Below are positions 1 through 8,001 of a stretch of 64,000 nucleotides of DNA, one piece after another. The stretch lies in the NCBI RefSeq assembly GCF_014651835.1, contig NZ_BMXQ01000001.1:992001-1056000 (forward strand), read 5' to 3'. The DNA comes from Pigmentiphaga litoralis. Its GTDB lineage: Bacteria > Pseudomonadota > Gammaproteobacteria > Burkholderiales > Burkholderiaceae_B. Positions within the stretch are counted from its first letter, which is position 1. Every line of letters starts with the position of its first letter. Made by a program: the position numbers and the translations under genes. The notes under the pieces were generated by a model that was given only the letters and a program-made list of their open reading frames with translations, was not told where the DNA came from and searched no databases.

Positions 1-1
1 C

Positions 2-229
2 GGCAAGCCCTGGTGTGACCGCACCGCCCTGCAACGCCGCCCCGGACTGCGCGACGGCGTCAGCACCTGGATGGAGACTTACGAGAATGTGTGGGACATC
101 GGCGCGCTGGAACACGCCATCAACGCGGCCGCCATCAGCTCGGGCCTGAGCGCGCGGCTGGCCAGCCCGCGTCATGCGGAAATCTTTGAAGATATTCCCG
201 TGTCCCTCGACTTCGGCAGCATCGAGTAA
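2..229 (+). CDS. DUF4936 family protein, C-terminal fragment
   Basis: The last 75 codons of a gene that begins before the window, ending in TAA. The reading frame continues open to the window edge. The translated tail (GKPWCDRTALQRRP early, then TWMETYENV) resembles the C-terminal end of the small DUF4936 proteins common in Burkholderiales, whose function is unknown. The next gene starts only 8 bp after the stop, so the two are probably cotranscribed. The family call rests on memory of a short stretch and is moderate; the frame itself is convincing. Confidence 0.6.
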   Translation, partial: GKPWCDRTALQRRPGLRDGVSTWMETYENVWDIGALEHAINAAAISSGLSARLASPRHAEIFEDIPVSLDFGSIE

Positions 230-237
230 TTTGCAGC

Positions 238-1053
238 ATGTGTCTGATTGCCTTTGCCTGGGACCCCACCGGCCCCCAACGCCTCGTGGTCGTCGCCAAC
301 CGGGACGAGTTCTACACGCGCCCCACGGCGCCGGCCGACTGGTGGGACGATGCCCCCGACCTGTGGGCTGGCCGTGACCTGATGGCCGGCGGCACCTGGA
401 TGGGCATCACGAAGTCGGGGCGCTTTGCGGCGCTGACCAACTATCGGGAAGCCAATACCTACCGTGCCAACCTGCTTTCGCGCGGGCATCTGGTGGCCGA
501 TTTTCTGACCGGCACCGCGTCGCCGGGCGCCTACCTCGACACCGTGTCGCGCAGCGCGGGGCAATTCAACGGCTTCAACCTGGTCACCGGGATCCTGACG
601 GGGGATCACCCGGCCCTGTGGTACTTCGGGCACCGGCCCGGCGGCTACCCGACGGTCGCCCCGGTATCGCTGGAAGCCGGTGTGTACGGGCTGTCGAATG
701 CCGTGCTGGACACCCCGTGGCCCAAGGTCGTCCGGACCACGGGCAGCCTGGCGACCTTGAAGGCGACCGAAGCCAAGGTGCCGGCCTACCTGGCCCTGCT
801 CAGCGATCAGGCCGAAGCCGAAGACCTGGACCTGCCCAGCACCGGGGTGCCCATCGAATGGGAACGCACGCTGTCGTCGACGTTCATCGTAAGCCCGACC
901 TACGGCACCCGTGCCCAGACCGTCATCCAGGTCAGGAACGACGAAGCCCTGGTGGTCGAGCGCAGCTTCGACAACGCGAAACAGGCAGGCGCCATGGCGC
1001 CCGCTGCGGTGCGTCAGGCCACGTTCGTGATGTCGAAGACCGAGCGCAAGTAG
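238..1053 (+). CDS. NRDE family protein (TANGO2-like)
   Basis: 271 aa. It begins MCLIAFAW and carries the NRDE motif (VVANRDEFY, about residues 19-27) that names this family, followed by WAGRDLMAGGTWMGI and the N-Y-R-E segment typical of TANGO2/NRDE proteins. The N-terminal Cys2 after Met removal is conserved in the family and suggests an Ntn-type fold, but the biochemical role is not established. The protein has no signal peptide, so it is predicted to be cytoplasmic. The gene follows the DUF4936 gene by 8 bp. Its 3' end overlaps the convergent hydrolase gene by 40 bp. Confidence 0.85.
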   Translation: MCLIAFAWDPTGPQRLVVVANRDEFYTRPTAPADWWDDAPDLWAGRDLMAGGTWMGITKSGRFAALTNYREANTYRANLLSRGHLVADFLTGTASPGAYLDTVSRSAGQFNGFNLVTGILTGDHPALWYFGHRPGGYPTVAPVSLEAGVYGLSNAVLDTPWPKVVRTTGSLATLKATEAKVPAYLALLSDQAEAEDLDLPSTGVPIEWERTLSSTFIVSPTYGTRAQTVIQVRNDEALVVERSFDNAKQAGAMAPAAVRQATFVMSKTERK

Positions 1054-2033
1054 GCAATGGTGTCGCGGTGCGCCTGCCGGGCGACCCGCAGCGCGCCGCC
1101 CATGTTGTAGAACGCGTGGACAGCGCCCGGGTAGACCGTGCAGGTCACATGGCAATTGGCGGCCGCCAGCCGGTTGGCCAGGGCGATGCCTTCGTCCACC
1201 AGCGGATCGCACTCGGCCAGTTGCAGGAACGTCGGCGCCACGCCGCGCCAGTCGGGCGCGTCCAGCACCGCAAATCGCCAGTCGAGCCGGTCCGCGTCAT
1301 CGCGCAGATAATTGCCGAAAAACCACTGGATGGTCTTCGCGTCCAGCAGGTAGCCCTCGGCGTAGGCGGCATGCGATGGGGTGTCCTGCCAGGCACACGT
1401 GCCCGGATACAGCAGGATCTGGCCGCGCAGGGGCAGTCCGCCATCCCGCGCCCGCAGGGTGGCCTGCGCGGTCAACGTGCCGCCGGCGCTGTCGCCCATG
1501 CCGACGACGGCATAGGGATCGATGCCCAGTTCGCGATGTTCGCCGAAGGCCCATTCCCAGGCATCGAAGACGTCCTGCGCGGCAGTCGGAAAGCGGTGCT
1601 CGGGCGCCAGCCGATAGTCCAGTGACAGGACCTTGCACGCCGCGCCGTTGGCGAGCATGCGGCAGACCGCGTCGTAGCTGTCGACGCTGCCGATCGTAAA
1701 GCCCCCGCCGTGGGTAAAGATCACCAGGGGCGCGGTAGAGGCGGCCAGATGCCCGGCGTACAGCCGGCCGCGAATCCGTTCGCCTGCGACCGGAATGTCC
1801 AGGTCACGCACGTCGGCCACGGGCTGCGCCGCGATTTCCAGGATCTTGCTGGCCTTCTCGTGGAATTCACGCGCGCCTTCCGGCGTGTACTGCCAGTAGG
1901 GCGGCCGGTTGGCGCGGTGGATGCGCGACACCAGATCGGCCACTTGCGGGTCCAGCGGGCGCGGGTGCTCCAGCGGCGGGAAGGCCACGGCGTCACACTT
2001 CGCACCGGGCAGCCACCCGTTACCCACGCTCAT
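1014..2033 (-). CDS. alpha/beta hydrolase, HSL-type esterase
   Basis: 339 aa. Shows the oxyanion-hole motif HGGG (FTHGGGFTIG, about residue 107) and the nucleophile elbow GDSAGG (about residue 181), the signature of the hormone-sensitive-lipase branch of alpha/beta hydrolases. Likely acid and base lie in the C-terminal third (ECDPLVDEG and GAVHAFYNM). The predicted activity is carboxylester hydrolysis of small acyl substrates; the natural substrate is unknown. There is no signal peptide. The start ATG overlaps the stop of the upstream thioesterase gene (ATGA), which implies translational coupling. The 3' end runs 40 bp into the convergent NRDE gene. Confidence 0.88.
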   Translation of the reverse strand: MSVGNGWLPGAKCDAVAFPPLEHPRPLDPQVADLVSRIHRANRPPYWQYTPEGAREFHEKASKILEIAAQPVADVRDLDIPVAGERIRGRLYAGHLAASTAPLVIFTHGGGFTIGSVDSYDAVCRMLANGAACKVLSLDYRLAPEHRFPTAAQDVFDAWEWAFGEHRELGIDPYAVVGMGDSAGGTLTAQATLRARDGGLPLRGQILLYPGTCAWQDTPSHAAYAEGYLLDAKTIQWFFGNYLRDDADRLDWRFAVLDAPDWRGVAPTFLQLAECDPLVDEGIALANRLAAANCHVTCTVYPGAVHAFYNMGGALRVARQAHRDTIAYLRSVFDITNVA

Positions 2034-2455
2034 CGTTGCGGCGTCGCAAGCGACTTGCGAATGAACTTGAACGTGCCGGTGCCTTTGGCGACCAGCGCGC
2101 CGTCTTTGTCCAGCAGTTCGCCGTCGCAGAACGCCATGGTGGTGGACCGGTGATAGCAGTGGCCCAGCGCCACCAGCACCGCGCCCTTGCCGGGCCGCAC
2201 AAAGGTGGTTTTCATTTCGACGGTGGCCGCGCCAGGGCGCTCGGGGTGCGCCGACCGGGCGGCGTTGGCCATCGCCACATCCAGCAGCGTCATGATCACG
2301 CCGCCGTGCCCCACATGCCAGCTGTTCTGGTGGTGCGGCTGCATGGCCAGGCGGATTTCACACCGGCCGGCTTCGGCGATGACGAATTCGCCACCCAGCC
2401 AGTCAAGGAACGGGATAGAAGGCGGCGTCAGCGGCCCTTCTGCGGGACTCGTCAT
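2030..2455 (-). CDS. PaaI-type hotdog thioesterase
   Basis: 141 aa, the normal length for a single hotdog domain. The motif HVGHGGVIMTLLDVAMANAA (about residues 47-66) matches the central helix and preceding HGG loop of PaaI/YbgC-like acyl-CoA thioesterases, with the Asp of LLDVA in the usual catalytic place. It probably hydrolyses an acyl- or aryl-CoA. The gene sits between a Dabb gene (3 bp away) and the HSL esterase gene (ATGA overlap), so the three look like one small operon. The shared theme may be ester or thioester breakdown, but no pathway can be named. Confidence 0.85.
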   Translation of the reverse strand: MTSPAEGPLTPPSIPFLDWLGGEFVIAEAGRCEIRLAMQPHHQNSWHVGHGGVIMTLLDVAMANAARSAHPERPGAATVEMKTTFVRPGKGAVLVALGHCYHRSTTMAFCDGELLDKDGALVAKGTGTFKFIRKSLATPQR

Positions 2456-2458
2456 CGA

Positions 2459-2773
2459 TCAGCGGGCCGCGGGCACGACGTAATCCATGCATTCCCGTCC
2501 GGCGCGGATGGCCGACATGAAAGGCTTGATCGCGACGTGGGTCGGGTGCGCCTGATAGGCATCGAGCGCTTCCTGGCTTTCGAACAGCGAATTGAGCACC
2601 ACGTCGAACGTCGCTTCCATGCCGGGCGTCGCAACGCCCACTTCGAACTCGACGATGCCCGGTACGCAATCCTTCACGCTTTCGAGCGAGGCTTTCACCT
2701 TCGCAAGATTGTCGGCGCGGCTGGCGCCTTCGGCGTGGTCCTTGAGCTTCCACATCACAATATGGCGAATCAT
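2459..2773 (-). CDS. Dabb family (stress-responsive alpha/beta barrel) protein
   Basis: 104 aa. It begins MIRHIVMWKLKDHAEG, the characteristic first strand of Dabb (dimeric alpha/beta barrel) proteins, and has the later GIVEFEVGVA and AYQAHPTH segments of the fold. These are small cytoplasmic dimeric proteins of mostly unknown biochemical role, often encoded near catabolic enzymes. It is first in the cluster Dabb-thioesterase-esterase, 3 bp before the thioesterase. A DoxX gene follows on the upstream side after a short gap. Confidence 0.85.
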   Translation of the reverse strand: MIRHIVMWKLKDHAEGASRADNLAKVKASLESVKDCVPGIVEFEVGVATPGMEATFDVVLNSLFESQEALDAYQAHPTHVAIKPFMSAIRAGRECMDYVVPAAR

Positions 2774-2806
2774 GCTGGTCCTGAAAAATGAAGAAAGAAG
2801 TCGACC

Positions 2807-3241
2807 CTATGCCGCGCGCGCCGGCAGTGCCCCGCCGCGCGTCGAGCGGTGCGCCAGGATGGCCGCCAGCAGCAGGCCGCCCAGCACGGTAATGTGCTCG
2901 ATCACGACATACATCTCCATCGTCGCGGCGGGCTGCGGCATCGTCCAGAACGCATGGGCGACCGGGATCGTTGCAATCGTGAACACGGCCAGTGCGCCCG
3001 CGCCCAGCCAGGCATACCGATTGAAGATGATCATCAGCGAGCCGACCAGTTGCACCACCAGGGTCGCGACGTTGAAGAGCCAGGCGGGTTCCAGGCCGAA
3101 GTGCGCCATTTCACCGACGCCTCCCTGGAAATCGATCAGCTTGGCCAGGCCGCTGCCCCAGAACATGAAGGTCAGCAGCACACGGGCAAACACATTGACT
3201 GCGGGAGAATCAAGCAGGCGGGCAATAGGCGTGGGTGTCAT
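2807..3241 (-). CDS. DoxX family membrane protein
   Basis: 144 aa from the chosen ATG. Four hydrophobic segments and the motif FWGSGLAKLIDF near the first helix (about residues 22-33) are typical of DoxX/DoxD-like inner-membrane proteins. The C-terminal half has the matching LLGGLLLAAILAHR-type last helix. The function in this family is poorly known; some members act in redox or sulfur metabolism. The frame is open upstream to an ATG at 3325 preceded by AAGGCGG, which would add 28 residues. The internal start gives the usual family length but has a weak ribosome-binding site, so the start is uncertain. Confidence 0.78.
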   Translation of the reverse strand: MTPTPIARLLDSPAVNVFARVLLTFMFWGSGLAKLIDFQGGVGEMAHFGLEPAWLFNVATLVVQLVGSLMIIFNRYAWLGAGALAVFTIATIPVAHAFWTMPQPAATMEMYVVIEHITVLGGLLLAAILAHRSTRGGALPARAA

Positions 3242-3424
3242 GGTGGCGGCGCTCGGAAGGGTGGATGACGACTGCACGTTACACAACGCCAGCGATATTA
3301 CGCGATTACTCACTTTTGCCGCCATCCGCCTTCATCCTTACGGACCGCTGCGCCCACGCGATTGAACACCTTCCAGGATTACTGCATCATCCGCCCACTA
3401 CCCTGTCTGGAAAGCCTCTTGCTC

Positions 3425-4534
3425 ATGCCCCTTCCCCGCCTCGTGTTCAGGCACCCGCATGCCGGCCGCATCGCCCTGTTGGCGCTGTTCGCATGCCTTG
3501 CCGTGAACGCGATCGTCTTGTGGGCAGCGTTGCAGCAACCGTGGCTCGGCCTTGAACTGCGCGCGGGCGATTCCGAACATGGCGTGCTGGCGGATGCCGT
3601 GCCCTATGGCCCGGCGCACGCGCTCGGACAGGATGCCCAATTGCTGGATCTGGCCACTTTTACTGGCAGCAGCGCCATCCGCGTGCGTGCCGATGACCTG
3701 GCCTCCACCGCCAGCCATCTCGACACCGTCGACGCCCAGCAACGTTTTTTCGCCCGGCAGACCCACCTGGCCAGTCTGCTGCAGCAGCCCGTGCTGCTCA
3801 GCTGGAAAACCCGTTTCGGCGCCTTGGCGCAGACCGTGGTCACCCCGTCTCAGCGCCCTGTCAGCGCCCTGCCCGCTGCCTGGTGGTGGCGGCAGGGGCT
3901 GTCCAGCGCGGCGTTCCTGCTTGCGATCGGTGTCTGGCTGGTAAGGCCCGCCGCGGCGGCAGGCCGGTGGTTCGGGATGAGCGGGGTCATGGTTCTGCTG
4001 TCCGTGTCGGCGGCCACGCTGTATCGCACGCGCGACCTGGCCATTGACGGGGAAAGCTTTCGCCACCTCATGGTCCTGAGCCACACTGCCACCACCGTGT
4101 TTGGCTGTACCTTGATGGCGGTCCTGCTGCTGTTCCCGGGCGCCTTGATCCGCCACCGCACGCTGGCCGCCATCATCGCGCCCTTCGTCGTGTGGTGGGC
4201 CCTGGGCCTGGCAGGCATGGCAGCCGGAGACAGCGTCGTGCCGCGGGTTCCTGCGCTGCCCATCATGGTGGTCCTGCTCATCGCTGCAGCACTGCAGTTT
4301 CGCGCCAGCCGCAACCGTCCGGCCGACCGCGTCGCCTGGCGCTGGATGGGGTCCTTCGTGTTGCTGGGCGCCGTGTGGCTGGCGGGTGCGCTGATCACCG
4401 GCGCGTTCTACGGGGTCCAGCTGCGCGCCGGCTGGGTCACGGCGGCGGTGCTGGTGTATGCGGGGGTGGCTGCCGGCCTGCTCCGCCAGTACGTGGCACC
4501 GCCCAAGCGGCGCACCGGCACGGCCAGCGTCTAG
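3425..4534 (+). CDS. 7TM-type membrane sensor module without kinase domain
   Basis: 369 aa from ATG 3425; an upstream TTG at 3362 would add 21 residues. One N-terminal membrane helix is followed by a soluble extracytoplasmic domain of about 120 residues containing WLGLELRAGD and a QQRFFARQ segment, then seven hydrophobic helices ending near GLLRQYVAP. This layout matches the input half of a family of beta/gammaproteobacterial sensor histidine kinases, in which the seventh helix is followed by a linker and the HisKA/ATPase domains. Here the protein stops 15-20 residues after the last helix. A hairpin and the convergent pit gene follow, so no kinase remnant is present. The function is unknown; a partner kinase or a non-signalling role are both possible. 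Confidence 0.65.
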   Translation: MPLPRLVFRHPHAGRIALLALFACLAVNAIVLWAALQQPWLGLELRAGDSEHGVLADAVPYGPAHALGQDAQLLDLATFTGSSAIRVRADDLASTASHLDTVDAQQRFFARQTHLASLLQQPVLLSWKTRFGALAQTVVTPSQRPVSALPAAWWWRQGLSSAAFLLAIGVWLVRPAAAAGRWFGMSGVMVLLSVSAATLYRTRDLAIDGESFRHLMVLSHTATTVFGCTLMAVLLLFPGALIRHRTLAAIIAPFVVWWALGLAGMAAGDSVVPRVPALPIMVVLLIAAALQFRASRNRPADRVAWRWMGSFVLLGAVWLAGALITGAFYGVQLRAGWVTAAVLVYAGVAAGLLRQYVAPPKRRTGTASV

Positions 4535-4546
4535 GGCACAAAGCAA

Positions 4547-4572
4547 AGGCGGCGTTCTTTCGAACACCGCCT
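4547..4572 (-). terminator. hairpin, probable pit terminator
   Basis: Stem AGGCGG/CCGCCT with an inner GTTC/GAAC stem and TTTC loop. On the minus strand it is followed by a T-rich stretch (TTTGCTTTG). It lies in the 74 bp gap between the convergent sensor-module and pit genes and may serve both. Confidence 0.5.
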
Positions 4573-4608
4573 GGGGTCTATCCTGAATGTTGCGTCAGCG
4601 CACCGCCC

Positions 4609-5616
4609 TTAGAACAAGGCCTTGCCGACCCACCACGCCCCGGCGGCCACCAGGGCCGATGCCGGAATGGTCAGTATCCACGCCCACACAATGTTGCCCG
4701 CCAGGCCCCAGCGCACGGCGCTGAACTTGCGGGTCGTGCCGACGCCGACAATGGCGCCGGTGATCGTGTGCGTCGTCGACACCGGAATACCCAGAATGGC
4801 CGCCAGAAACAGCGTGAGCGCCCCACCCGACTCGGCGCAGAAACCGCCCACCGGCTTGAGCTTGGTGATCTTCTGGCCCATGGTCTTGACGATGCGCCAG
4901 CCGCCGAACATCGTGCCCAGTGCAATGGCGACATAACAGCTGATCACGACCCACGCCGGCACTTCCTCGCGAGCGCCCGGCACGTTGGCGGCAATCAGCA
5001 GCAGCCAGATGATGCCGATGGTCTTTTGCGCGTCGTTGCCGCCGTGGCCCAGGCTGTACAGGCCGGCCGACACCAGCTGCAGGCGGCGGAACCACTTGTC
5101 CACCTTCAGCGGCTTGACCCCCACCATCATCCAGGACACGATCAGCATCAGCAGACCGCCCAGGAAGAAGCCCATGAGCGGCGAGATCACGATGAAGGCG
5201 ACCACGTACAGGATTTCCGAGCCCGCCAGCGCAGCGGGGCCAGCGCTGGCCAGGCCCGCGCCCACGATGCCGCCGATCAGCGCATGCGACGACGACGACG
5301 GAATGCCGAAGTACCAGGTGATCACGTTCCACGCGATGGCGCCGATCAATGCGGCAAAAATCACGTAGTGATCCACCAGGCCCGGGTCGATGATGCCCTT
5401 TCCGACCGTGGCCGCGACCTTCAGGTGGAAGATGAACAGCGCCACGAAGTTGAAGAACGCGGCAAAGGCCACGGCGTGATGCGGCTTCAGCACGCCGGTC
5501 GAGACGACCGTGGCGATCGAGTTGGCGGCATCATGAAACCCGTTCATGAAGTCGAAAATCAGCGCCAATCCGACCAGCAAGACGAGCGTGGTGAGACTGA
5601 TGTGGAGCGTATCCAT
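4609..5616 (-). CDS. pit: inorganic phosphate transporter, PiT family
   Basis: 335 aa, integral inner-membrane protein. Carries the duplicated PiT signatures: FMNGFHDAANSIATVVSTG near the N terminus (about residues 22-40) and GIPVSTTHTITGAIVGVG near the C terminus, plus FGIPSSSSHALIGG in the middle. PiT proteins take up divalent metal-phosphate complexes with protons as a low-affinity phosphate system. The frame is open 14 codons further upstream, but MDTLHISL at 5616 gives the family N terminus. It follows the DUF47 gene by 13 bp, the classic DUF47-pit pair, and the pair shares a promoter with a Pho-box-like site. Confidence 0.95.
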   Translation of the reverse strand: MDTLHISLTTLVLLVGLALIFDFMNGFHDAANSIATVVSTGVLKPHHAVAFAAFFNFVALFIFHLKVAATVGKGIIDPGLVDHYVIFAALIGAIAWNVITWYFGIPSSSSHALIGGIVGAGLASAGPAALAGSEILYVVAFIVISPLMGFFLGGLLMLIVSWMMVGVKPLKVDKWFRRLQLVSAGLYSLGHGGNDAQKTIGIIWLLLIAANVPGAREEVPAWVVISCYVAIALGTMFGGWRIVKTMGQKITKLKPVGGFCAESGGALTLFLAAILGIPVSTTHTITGAIVGVGTTRKFSAVRWGLAGNIVWAWILTIPASALVAAGAWWVGKALF

Positions 5617-5629
5617 GGTCTCGATCGCC

Positions 5630-6256
5630 TCAGGCGTTCTCGAGGACGATGCCCTCAATCAGGTTCGCAACGTCTTCGCAGCGGTCGGTGATCTCTTCCA
5701 GCATCTCGTACACCGCCTTCATCTTGATCAGCTGGCGGGTGTCGGCTTCGTCACGGAACAGGCGTCCCATGCCGCGGCGCATGACGCGATCGGCATCGGA
5801 TTCCAGGCGATCGATCTCGCCGCAGATCTTCATGATGCTTTCGGTGTCGGTCAGATCGTGCATCAGGCTCACGACCATGAAAATACGGTCACAGCACTGC
5901 ACGCCGATCTCGGCCAGGGCGCAGGCGTCGGGGGTGACGCTGCGCACGTCATACAAGGTGATGCACTGCCCCACGTCTTCCATCAGGTCGAGAATGTCGT
6001 CCATGGTGGTAATGAGGGTGTGGATCTGGTCACGATCGAGCGGCGTGATGAAGCTCTTGTGCAACAGATCGACCGTGTCGTGCGTGATCTTGTCGGCTTT
6101 CTTTTCCAGCGTCTCGATATTCTTGATGCGGACGTCGGCGTCTTTCAGATTGGCCAACAGCGCAACGAGTTCGCGGCTGCCCTGTTTGCACAGATCGGCG
6201 TGGGCCACGAACATATCGAAAAAACGTGCCTCTTTAGGCATGAAGCGTGCAAACAT
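5630..6256 (-). CDS. DUF47 / PhoU-like protein, Pit accessory
   Basis: 208 aa, predicted all-helical. It starts MFARFMPKEARFFDMF and contains long amphipathic helices with an EKKADKITHDTVDLL stretch (about residues 50-64), the pattern of the TIGR00153/DUF47 family related to PhoU. It is almost always encoded directly before pit and is thought to modulate the transporter from the cytoplasmic side. The corresponding gene in Sinorhizobium is orfA of the orfA-pit operon, which PhoB represses when phosphate is scarce. A ribosome-binding site (AGAGGA) lies 4-5 bp before the ATG. Confidence 0.92.
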   Translation of the reverse strand: MFARFMPKEARFFDMFVAHADLCKQGSRELVALLANLKDADVRIKNIETLEKKADKITHDTVDLLHKSFITPLDRDQIHTLITTMDDILDLMEDVGQCITLYDVRSVTPDACALAEIGVQCCDRIFMVVSLMHDLTDTESIMKICGEIDRLESDADRVMRRGMGRLFRDEADTRQLIKMKAVYEMLEEITDRCEDVANLIEGIVLENA

Positions 6257-6277
6257 CGCGTCCTCTCATTGCGTCAT

Positions 6278-6295
6278 ATGACAGTTATGTGACGC
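6278..6295 (-). promoter_or_regulatory. candidate Pho box at the DUF47-pit promoter
   Basis: On the minus strand the site reads GCGTCAC-ATAA-CTGTCAT, two 7-bp direct repeats separated by 4 AT-rich bases, close to the PhoB consensus CTGTCAT-AWAW-CTGTCAY. It ends 21 bp before the DUF47 start codon. That is too near for ordinary activation and fits a repressor position over the transcription start. The site also forms a GCGTCA...TGACGC palindrome, so another regulator cannot be excluded. Confidence 0.5.
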
Positions 6296-6384
6296 GTTTA
6301 AAACCGGGCGCAGTTTAGCAGAGCTTCATGCCGGAGCCGGCAGCAATGTGCGTGTTTCTTCCTGTGTGTTGCCTGGGACCGCGG

Positions 6385-7752
6385 TCAGTATTGCGCGGCC
6401 GAGAAGTTCTGGAACTTGGTGTACTGCCCCTGCCAGGTCAGCCGCACCGTGCCGATCGGCCCGTTCCGCTGCTTGCCGATGATGATCTCGGCCGTGCCCT
6501 TGTCCGGCGTATCCGGGTTGTAGACCTCGTCGCGGTAAATGAACAGGATCACGTCCGCGTCCTGCTCGATAGCGCCCGATTCACGCAGATCGCTCATCAC
6601 GGGCCGCTTGTTCGGGCGTTGTTCCAGGCTTCGGTTGAGCTGGGACAGCGCGATCAGCGGGCATCCCAGTTCCTTGGCCAGGCCCTTCAGCGACCGGCTG
6701 ATTTCGGAAATTTCGGTTGCGCGGTTTTCGCCGCTGGTATTGCCCGACATCAACTGCAGGTAGTCGATGATGATGAGTCCAAGCGTGCCGCATTGCCGCG
6801 CCAGGCGGCGTGCCCGGGCTCGCACTTCCATCGACGTCAGCGCAGGCGTCTCGTCGATGTACAGCTGCGTGTCCTGCATCTTGGTGATGGCGTGGGTCAG
6901 GTTTGGCCAGTCCTCGTCCAGCAGCTTGCCGGTCCGCAGGCGGTGCTGGTCCAGGTAGCCAATCGATCCGAGCACCCGCATTGCCAGTTGGGACGCGCCC
7001 ATTTCCATGGAAAACACGGCGACCGGCAGTCCCTGATCCACCGCGACGTTTTCGCCGATATTGATCGAAAACGCCGTCTTGCCCATCGACGGACGGCCCG
7101 CAACGATGATCAGGTCGCCGGCTTGCAGGCCCGACGTCATCTTGTCCAGGTCCGAAAACCCGGTCGATATGCCGGTGACGTCCGACGTGCTGTCGCGGTG
7201 GTACAGCTCGTCGATCCGTTCGACCACCTTGGTCAGCAAGGGCTGCAGTTCCTGCCAGCCGCCGGCGCCACGGGCGCCCTCTTCCGCGATCTGGAAGATC
7301 TTGGACTCGGCCTCGTCCAGCAGTTGCCGGGTGTCCTTGCCTTGGGGATTGAAGGCGCCCGACGAAATGTCATCGGCCACCGTCACCAGCTTGCGCAGCA
7401 CGGAGCGGTCACGAACGATCTCGCCGTAGCGCCGGATGTTGGCGGCGGACGGCGTGTTCTGCGCGAGCGAGTTCAGATAGGCCAGGCCGCCGGCGTCTTC
7501 TGCCTTGCCCGACGTCTGCAGGGATTCATACACGGTGATCACGTCGGCCGGACGAGCCAGCGCGATCAGCCGCGCAATGTGCTGGTAAATGATGCGGTGA
7601 TCGAAACGGTAGAAGTCGTCTTCTTTCACGACATCGGCAATTCGGTCCCACGCGGCGTTGTCCAGCAGCAGGCCGCCCAGGACGGACTGTTCCGCCTCGA
7701 CGGAATGCGGGGGAATACGGAGGTTTTCAATCTGGGGATCTGGAGCATTCAT
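6385..7752 (-). CDS. dnaB: replicative DNA helicase DnaB
   Basis: 455 aa, full length for the family. N-terminal DnaB domain (PPHSVEAEQSVLGGLLLDN, about residues 16-34) and C-terminal RecA-type ATPase with Walker A GRPSMGKTAF (about residues 213-222) and DYLQLM for Walker B. The hexameric helicase unwinds DNA at the replication fork and interacts with primase and the loader. It sits near the rpsF-priB-rpsR-rplI operon, as in many proteobacteria, but here an M20 peptidase gene on the other strand lies between them. No intein is present. Confidence 0.97.
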   Translation of the reverse strand: MNAPDPQIENLRIPPHSVEAEQSVLGGLLLDNAAWDRIADVVKEDDFYRFDHRIIYQHIARLIALARPADVITVYESLQTSGKAEDAGGLAYLNSLAQNTPSAANIRRYGEIVRDRSVLRKLVTVADDISSGAFNPQGKDTRQLLDEAESKIFQIAEEGARGAGGWQELQPLLTKVVERIDELYHRDSTSDVTGISTGFSDLDKMTSGLQAGDLIIVAGRPSMGKTAFSINIGENVAVDQGLPVAVFSMEMGASQLAMRVLGSIGYLDQHRLRTGKLLDEDWPNLTHAITKMQDTQLYIDETPALTSMEVRARARRLARQCGTLGLIIIDYLQLMSGNTSGENRATEISEISRSLKGLAKELGCPLIALSQLNRSLEQRPNKRPVMSDLRESGAIEQDADVILFIYRDEVYNPDTPDKGTAEIIIGKQRNGPIGTVRLTWQGQYTKFQNFSAAQY

Positions 7753-8001
7753 TCAGGAGGCACAACCTTGACATCGAACCCGGCCTGCGATTCGGCCTTG
7801 AGGTCGACAGTGTACCTGCCCCCTTGCGCACCGGAGAAACCCGCCGCAGGGCAAGGCCGGATAGGCGCGCGCGTTCCCGCAGGCGTATCGTTGCTGCGAA
7901 TCCTCGCGGCCTATGCGGGGAAACTCACCCGGCAGCGGGGCCTGCGTTCCTGCTTCGATCCTGCTTTGATTGCTGCGTTGGCACCTGATGAGACCCTCAC
8001 C

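Noticed and set aside
6328-8001. N-terminal 558-codon extension of the M20 peptidase frame
   Set aside because: It lies opposite dnaB and has no M20 features; the peptidase begins at 8002.
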